Source: CBDCVD01 sp965224015 (lineage in GTDB: Bacteria > Pseudomonadota > Alphaproteobacteria > Rhizobiales > CBDCVD01). Taken from it: a stretch of 64,000 nt of DNA. Location: assembly GCA_965224015.1 (NCBI GenBank), contig OZ245032.1, positions 3,432,945 through 3,496,944 on the forward strand, given 5' to 3'. The notes beneath the pieces were generated by a model. It ran no database searches and had not been told where the DNA came from. It saw only the letters and a program-made list of their open reading frames with translations. How positions within the stretch are numbered: position 1 is the stretch's first letter; the number at the start of each line of letters is the position of its first letter. Both the position numbers and the translations under genes were made by a program. This document shows, in pieces, positions 60,997 to 64,000 of the stretch.

Positions 60997-61471
60997 GTTG
61001 CTTGTATGAATTTATGAAACAGCTTTGCCATATATATCGTGCAACGCTATAAAAAGAATTAAACGAAGCCGCTAACGCTATGCCATGTGAGCCAACCCTT
61101 TCCATTCATGCTCTACGCAAAACCGAGCAGAAGAGTTCAATATCGGCACGAGAAAGGGTCAATTGCCGTCATCGCGATTCATCATATTCTAAGGTGTTGC
61201 GCCTACTCTTGATTGTGCTGGAGCCGACGCATGCTGGAAAAACGGGGCCCGAATTGAAGGGCTCCGTCCGCCGCTCTCGCCAATGGGCCGGATTTCGTTC
61301 GAGGCCATAACAAAAATCTCACAATCATTGTGTTCGCGGCGTCAACAAAAACAAGCGAACATTCGTCAGGTCTGGCACAGGACCTTAATAGAGGCCTTGT
61401 GCTTTCGCTCGCCATTATAGGGATATGGCGAGGGATCTGTATCGGCGGCTTTGGAGTAACATGGAGGCGTT
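60997..61471. other. Gene-free gap between divergent regulator and L,D-transpeptidase
   Basis: About 475 bp that should contain both promoters. I see no A-E repeat here, unusual for a gap of this size, and no convincing gene. Confidence 0.4.
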
Positions 61472-62410
61472 ATGAGTAGGACTTGCTTTTGGGTGGCCAG
61501 GCACATTGTGGCTATCTTTTTCCTGACAATGGGGTTCACAACGACGGCTTTGCAACCCGCGCTGGCTCAGGGCGGGTATTTTAATCACGAAACCAAGCGT
61601 TGGGTGCGCGTCGACACAGATGCGTTCAACAAAAATGTTGCCAGACATAGGGCCGCCTTTGTCAGCAGGGAGCGGGCGGCACGGCAAGCGCAGATCCGCC
61701 GAGGCAGAACCTCCGCCCGTACGCACGGAAACGGTATGTTTAACGGCCTGTTTGGCACCGCAGACAACGATAGACGCTACGATCCCCTGGCAAAGCGCCA
61801 ACACCACGGGGTGCAGCCGACCCCAACAGCCCAGATTCGACGTGCGGCAAATGCGCAAACGCGCGCCCGGCACGTGCGCCCGAAAAGAAAAAAGCGGGTT
61901 CGGACAGCTTCCAGCAGGGCACCGCGGGCAAGAAACAAGCCATTTGAGCTGGCGCCTAAATACGAAAAGCAAACTGTTGCCTATGACACGGGGCATGCTC
62001 CTGGTTCCGTTATTATCGATACCCAGAGCCGATATCTGTACTATGTTCTGGAGCACGGCGAGGCCATTCGCTACGGCGTCGGGGTTGGTCGGCAAGGCTT
62101 TTCCTGGCAGGGCACGGCGCATGTTGGGCGCAAGCAGGTTAACCCTGCCTGGCATCCACCGAAAGCCATGCGCGCGCGCCAGCCCGAACTGCCGAAAATG
62201 GTCAAAGGGGGGGATCCGGAAAATCCGTTGGGCGTGCGCGCCATGTACCTGTACAAAGGCGACAAAGATACCCTTTATCGCATTCACGGAACAACCGCGC
62301 CGTGGTCTATCGGGCGCGCGGTCTCATCGGGCTGTATCCGCATGCTCAATGCCCATGTCGTCGATCTGTTCGATCGTGTTGAAATGGGCGCGAAAGTGGT
62401 TGTCTTTTAA
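61472..62410 (+). CDS. YkuD-family L,D-transpeptidase
   Basis: The 312-residue secreted protein has a signal peptide (hydrophobic about 9-30, cleavage near ALA-QGG). The middle is a basic, low-complexity linker (ARHVRPKRKKRVRTASS), suited to binding the wall. The C-terminal YkuD domain carries HGTTAPWSIGRAVSSGCIRM, with His272 and catalytic Cys288. Such enzymes make 3-3 cross-links in peptidoglycan or attach proteins to it. The domain is at the extreme C-terminus (ends GAKVVVF), as in ErfK/YbiS relatives. Confidence 0.92.
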   Translation: MSRTCFWVARHIVAIFFLTMGFTTTALQPALAQGGYFNHETKRWVRVDTDAFNKNVARHRAAFVSRERAARQAQIRRGRTSARTHGNGMFNGLFGTADNDRRYDPLAKRQHHGVQPTPTAQIRRAANAQTRARHVRPKRKKRVRTASSRAPRARNKPFELAPKYEKQTVAYDTGHAPGSVIIDTQSRYLYYVLEHGEAIRYGVGVGRQGFSWQGTAHVGRKQVNPAWHPPKAMRARQPELPKMVKGGDPENPLGVRAMYLYKGDKDTLYRIHGTTAPWSIGRAVSSGCIRMLNAHVVDLFDRVEMGAKVVVF

Positions 62411-62459
62411 AGCACCCAAAGACGGTCGAGGCTACAGCAATATGGCTAGAAGAGTTGTT

Positions 62460-62573
62460 TAGCTGGAAACGTCTATTGACGATCTGGCCAGCCCGCTCCC
62501 CCGGCTTAGGCCACCTTTGAAAGGGTACCCTTCGGGTGACCCAAGCCCTAAAAGCTTTAAGGGGGATCGAGCT
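62460..62573 (+). repeat. Family E repeat before tRNA-Thr
   Basis: TAGCTGGAAACGTCTATTGA, then CCAGCCCGCTCCCCC, GGCCACCTTTGAAAGGGTAC and the weaker return arm CTTTAAGGGGG. It ends within 10 bp of the 3' end of the tRNA gene. Confidence 0.75.
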
Positions 62574-62580
62574 GCTGTTG

Positions 62581-62656
<76 letters not shown>

Positions 62657-62663
62657 CCATGAC

Positions 62664-62696
62664 AAAACCAACAGCAACAACAGCAACAACAGGGAC
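62664..62696 (+). repeat. CAACAG microsatellite
   Basis: Repeated caacag/caacaa units upstream (5') of the tRNA gene on the opposite strand. Confidence 0.6.
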
Positions 62697-62861
62697 AACA
62701 GGCATAAAGTCGATCGCCCGAACGCCCACCAAAACGCCTAATTCTTACAAAGCCCGCAATGCCTGCGTACCCATTCCGCTTGACAGATTTTATACGATGT
62801 GGGGCGTTTTGAAACCCTTAAATTGCCTCAAATGAGATTTTCATGACCGTTCCACACCGCG

Positions 62862-63088
62862 GCCGCCGGAGACAAGCAATGATCAGATAAATGGAAACGT
62901 CTATTTGCGACCTGGCCAGCCCGCTCCCCCTCGCGGGCCACCCATGGGGTACCGCCCGTGCGAGTGGCCCGCGAGGGGGAGTGGGCTGGTGATGCCCGTT
63001 CATAGCGAGGTCACTGTGCAAGGCCTGATTTTAGTCTTTCTCTTATCCGGAACCGGGGTTATTATTGCAAATTAAACGCCCGACGCTC
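62862..63088 (+). repeat. Family D, right half only, interrupted by family E
   Basis: GCCGCCGGAGACAAGCAATG, then ATCAGATAAATGG (62881-62893), then family E, then D resumes at about 63010 (cactgtgcaaggcctgattt) and ends TTGCAAATTAAACGCCCG. The left half of D is missing. Confidence 0.8.
62893..63010 (+). repeat. Family E repeat nested in family D
   Basis: GGAAACGTCTATTTGCGACC, then a very strong hairpin: GCCCGCTCCCCCTCGCGGGC pairs with GCCCGCGAGGGGGAGTGGGC around GGTACC. The far end reads GTGATGCCCGTTCATAGCG. Confidence 0.82.
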
Positions 63089-63186
63089 TATAACAAAGTG
63101 CGTTTAATTGGACTCGTGGGCATTCACTATTGTTCTCGCATTTTGCTGTGGATTTCAGGGCGACAAGCTTTATGCATTTCGCTCTA
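63087..63186 (-). repeat. Family C repeat, forming the stop of the FAD oxidoreductase
   Basis: CTATAACAAAGTGCGTTTAA, then CGCATTTTGCTGTGG, and GCGACAAGCTTTATGCATTT ending CGCTCTAG. It follows directly on the family D end. Confidence 0.75.
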
Positions 63187-64000
63187 GCCAAAGCGTGTAA
63201 TGCGAAAGGGGGCGATTGGCAGGTCGGTTTCGCCGTCCACCACCAGGTCGCTCATGATCTTTCCGCCAATGGGTCCCAGTTGAAACCCGTGTGCGCAAAA
63301 GCCGAAACCATGAACCACCCCCTCCTGCTGGCTGAGGCCAATAACCGGAATCTCATCAGCCATCATGCCTTCGATGCCGGCCCATTGGCGTACAATCTGC
63401 GCTTTGCGCATAATCGGAAACAGGGTTGCTGCAGTACGGGCACTGACTGACAATCCACGCGAATTCAACGTTGTTTGACCGCTGTCCAGATGCGCGGTTC
63501 CCTCATGGCCGCCCCCGATCAGGACCGTTCCATTGTCAAACTGCTTGAACGAGAGTGTGCGCCCCTCGGCGCCTACGACCGGTGTGATAAAGCGCGCCAT
63601 CGGGGCCGTGATCATCAGCATGGGAGCGCGCGCGCGCAAAGGCACCGGCTCCTCCAGCAACGCTGCAATCTGCCCACCCCAAGCCCCGGCGCAATTGACA
63701 ACAAAAGGGGCTTCAAATATATCCGATGCCCCGGGGCCGGAGGCAATCCGCCACACACTTTCCACGCGGGACATCGCGCGCACCGGTGTCCTCTCGTAAA
63801 TTCTGGTGCCCAATGCCGTGGCCTTGCGGCGAAAGGCCTGCACAGTGCGAAAGGGGTTTGCATGCCCGTCCCCCTCAACCCTAATGGCACCAACGCAATG
63901 GGGAGCGAGTTGCGGCACCAAATCTCGCAAGGTTTTCTGGTCGATGATCTGCTCGTGGCCAAACCCGTGCGCCACGACTTCAGCGACACGTGACTTGAGT
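63184..64000 (-). CDS. FAD-dependent (DAO-type) oxidoreductase, C-terminal part
   Basis: The frame runs off the right edge, so the N-terminal FAD-binding GxGxxG is not seen; 271 codons are present. The visible part has the DAO-family FAD contact APFVVNCAGAWGGQIA, the substrate-domain stretch (PMLMITAPMARFITPVV), and the closing WAGIEGMMADEIPVIG...FGFCAHGFQLGPIGGKIMSDLV. It resembles sarcosine/D-amino-acid dehydrogenases acting on an amine. Which amine is unknown. The TAG stop is created by the adjoining family C repeat. Confidence 0.83.
   Translation of the reverse strand, partial: LKSRVAEVVAHGFGHEQIIDQKTLRDLVPQLAPHCVGAIRVEGDGHANPFRTVQAFRRKATALGTRIYERTPVRAMSRVESVWRIASGPGASDIFEAPFVVNCAGAWGGQIAALLEEPVPLRARAPMLMITAPMARFITPVVGAEGRTLSFKQFDNGTVLIGGGHEGTAHLDSGQTTLNSRGLSVSARTAATLFPIMRKAQIVRQWAGIEGMMADEIPVIGLSQQEGVVHGFGFCAHGFQLGPIGGKIMSDLVVDGETDLPIAPFRITRFG

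Noticed and set aside
61080..61310. A 76-codon gene in the regulator/L,D-transpeptidase gap
   Set aside because: Composition is random-like, there is no ribosome site, signal or recognisable motif, and it lies where both promoters should be.

Overview
The window is chromosomal DNA of an alphaproteobacterium. The evidence is the gene order ftsI-murE-murF-mraY-murD-ftsW-murG-murC, the enoyl-CoA hydratase/mutM/ubiE/ubiB group that usually lies near the alphaproteobacterial origin, a DUF3035/BamF-like lipoprotein after lspA, a five-gene atpHAGDC operon, a perfect CtrA box and a perfect ParB site (parS). MurE carries the DNPR motif of meso-diaminopimelate enzymes, so the cell is Gram-negative with ordinary peptidoglycan. 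I cannot name the genus.

Layout. 1-10.8 kb: division and cell-wall (dcw) cluster, which stops after murC instead of continuing to murB/ddl/ftsQAZ. 10.8-13.8 kb: two secreted proteins on the minus strand. 14.3-19.6 kb: echA and mutM (minus), parS, then ubiE, ubiB and lspA (plus). 19.8-25.4 kb: lipoprotein, a small conserved protein, an active/inactive M16 protease pair, an RluB-type pseudouridine synthase and rsmD. 26-31.4 kb: PAP2 membrane enzyme, then acyl-CoA dehydrogenase, NDP-forming acyl-CoA synthetase and a CaiD-like hydratase. 31.5-35.1 kb: surface-sugar genes (methyltransferase, GT4, two GT2). 35.1-39.1 kb: PccB, an outer-membrane barrel and a GH4 glycosidase. 39.4-41.2 kb: two tandem Tdi1-like immunity genes, each preceded by a broken effector 3' end. 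41.2-46.6 kb: TauE-like permease, BamE, CBP3-like chaperone, a secreted protein, fghA, a GST and a helical protein behind a CtrA box. 46.9-49 kb: MlaE-type permease and a HEAT-repeat gene. 49-50.8 kb: gene-free, with a likely structured small RNA and repeats. 50.8-55.8 kb: F1 ATP synthase. 55.9-64 kb: BKACE-family enzyme, PBP1A, a sigma54 response regulator, an L,D-transpeptidase, tRNA-Thr(CGT) and a truncated FAD oxidoreductase.

The most unusual content is between the genes. At least five families of short, hairpin-rich, transposase-less repeats (here called A to E) fill almost every large gap, nest in one another and have ends abutting TA dinucleotides. Family A has nine full copies, all exactly 103 bp. 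Families B to E begin with G after the TA, so a junction reads TAG. Eight genes (murD, murC, echA, both immunity genes, the mlaE-type gene, the sigma54 regulator and the FAD oxidoreductase) stop at exactly such a junction. Two copies of family D carry the same 30-nt central loop in opposite orientation between identical arms. These repeats sit where synteny is broken (after murC, after the mlaE-type gene, around the effector relics), so they have probably helped reshape the region.
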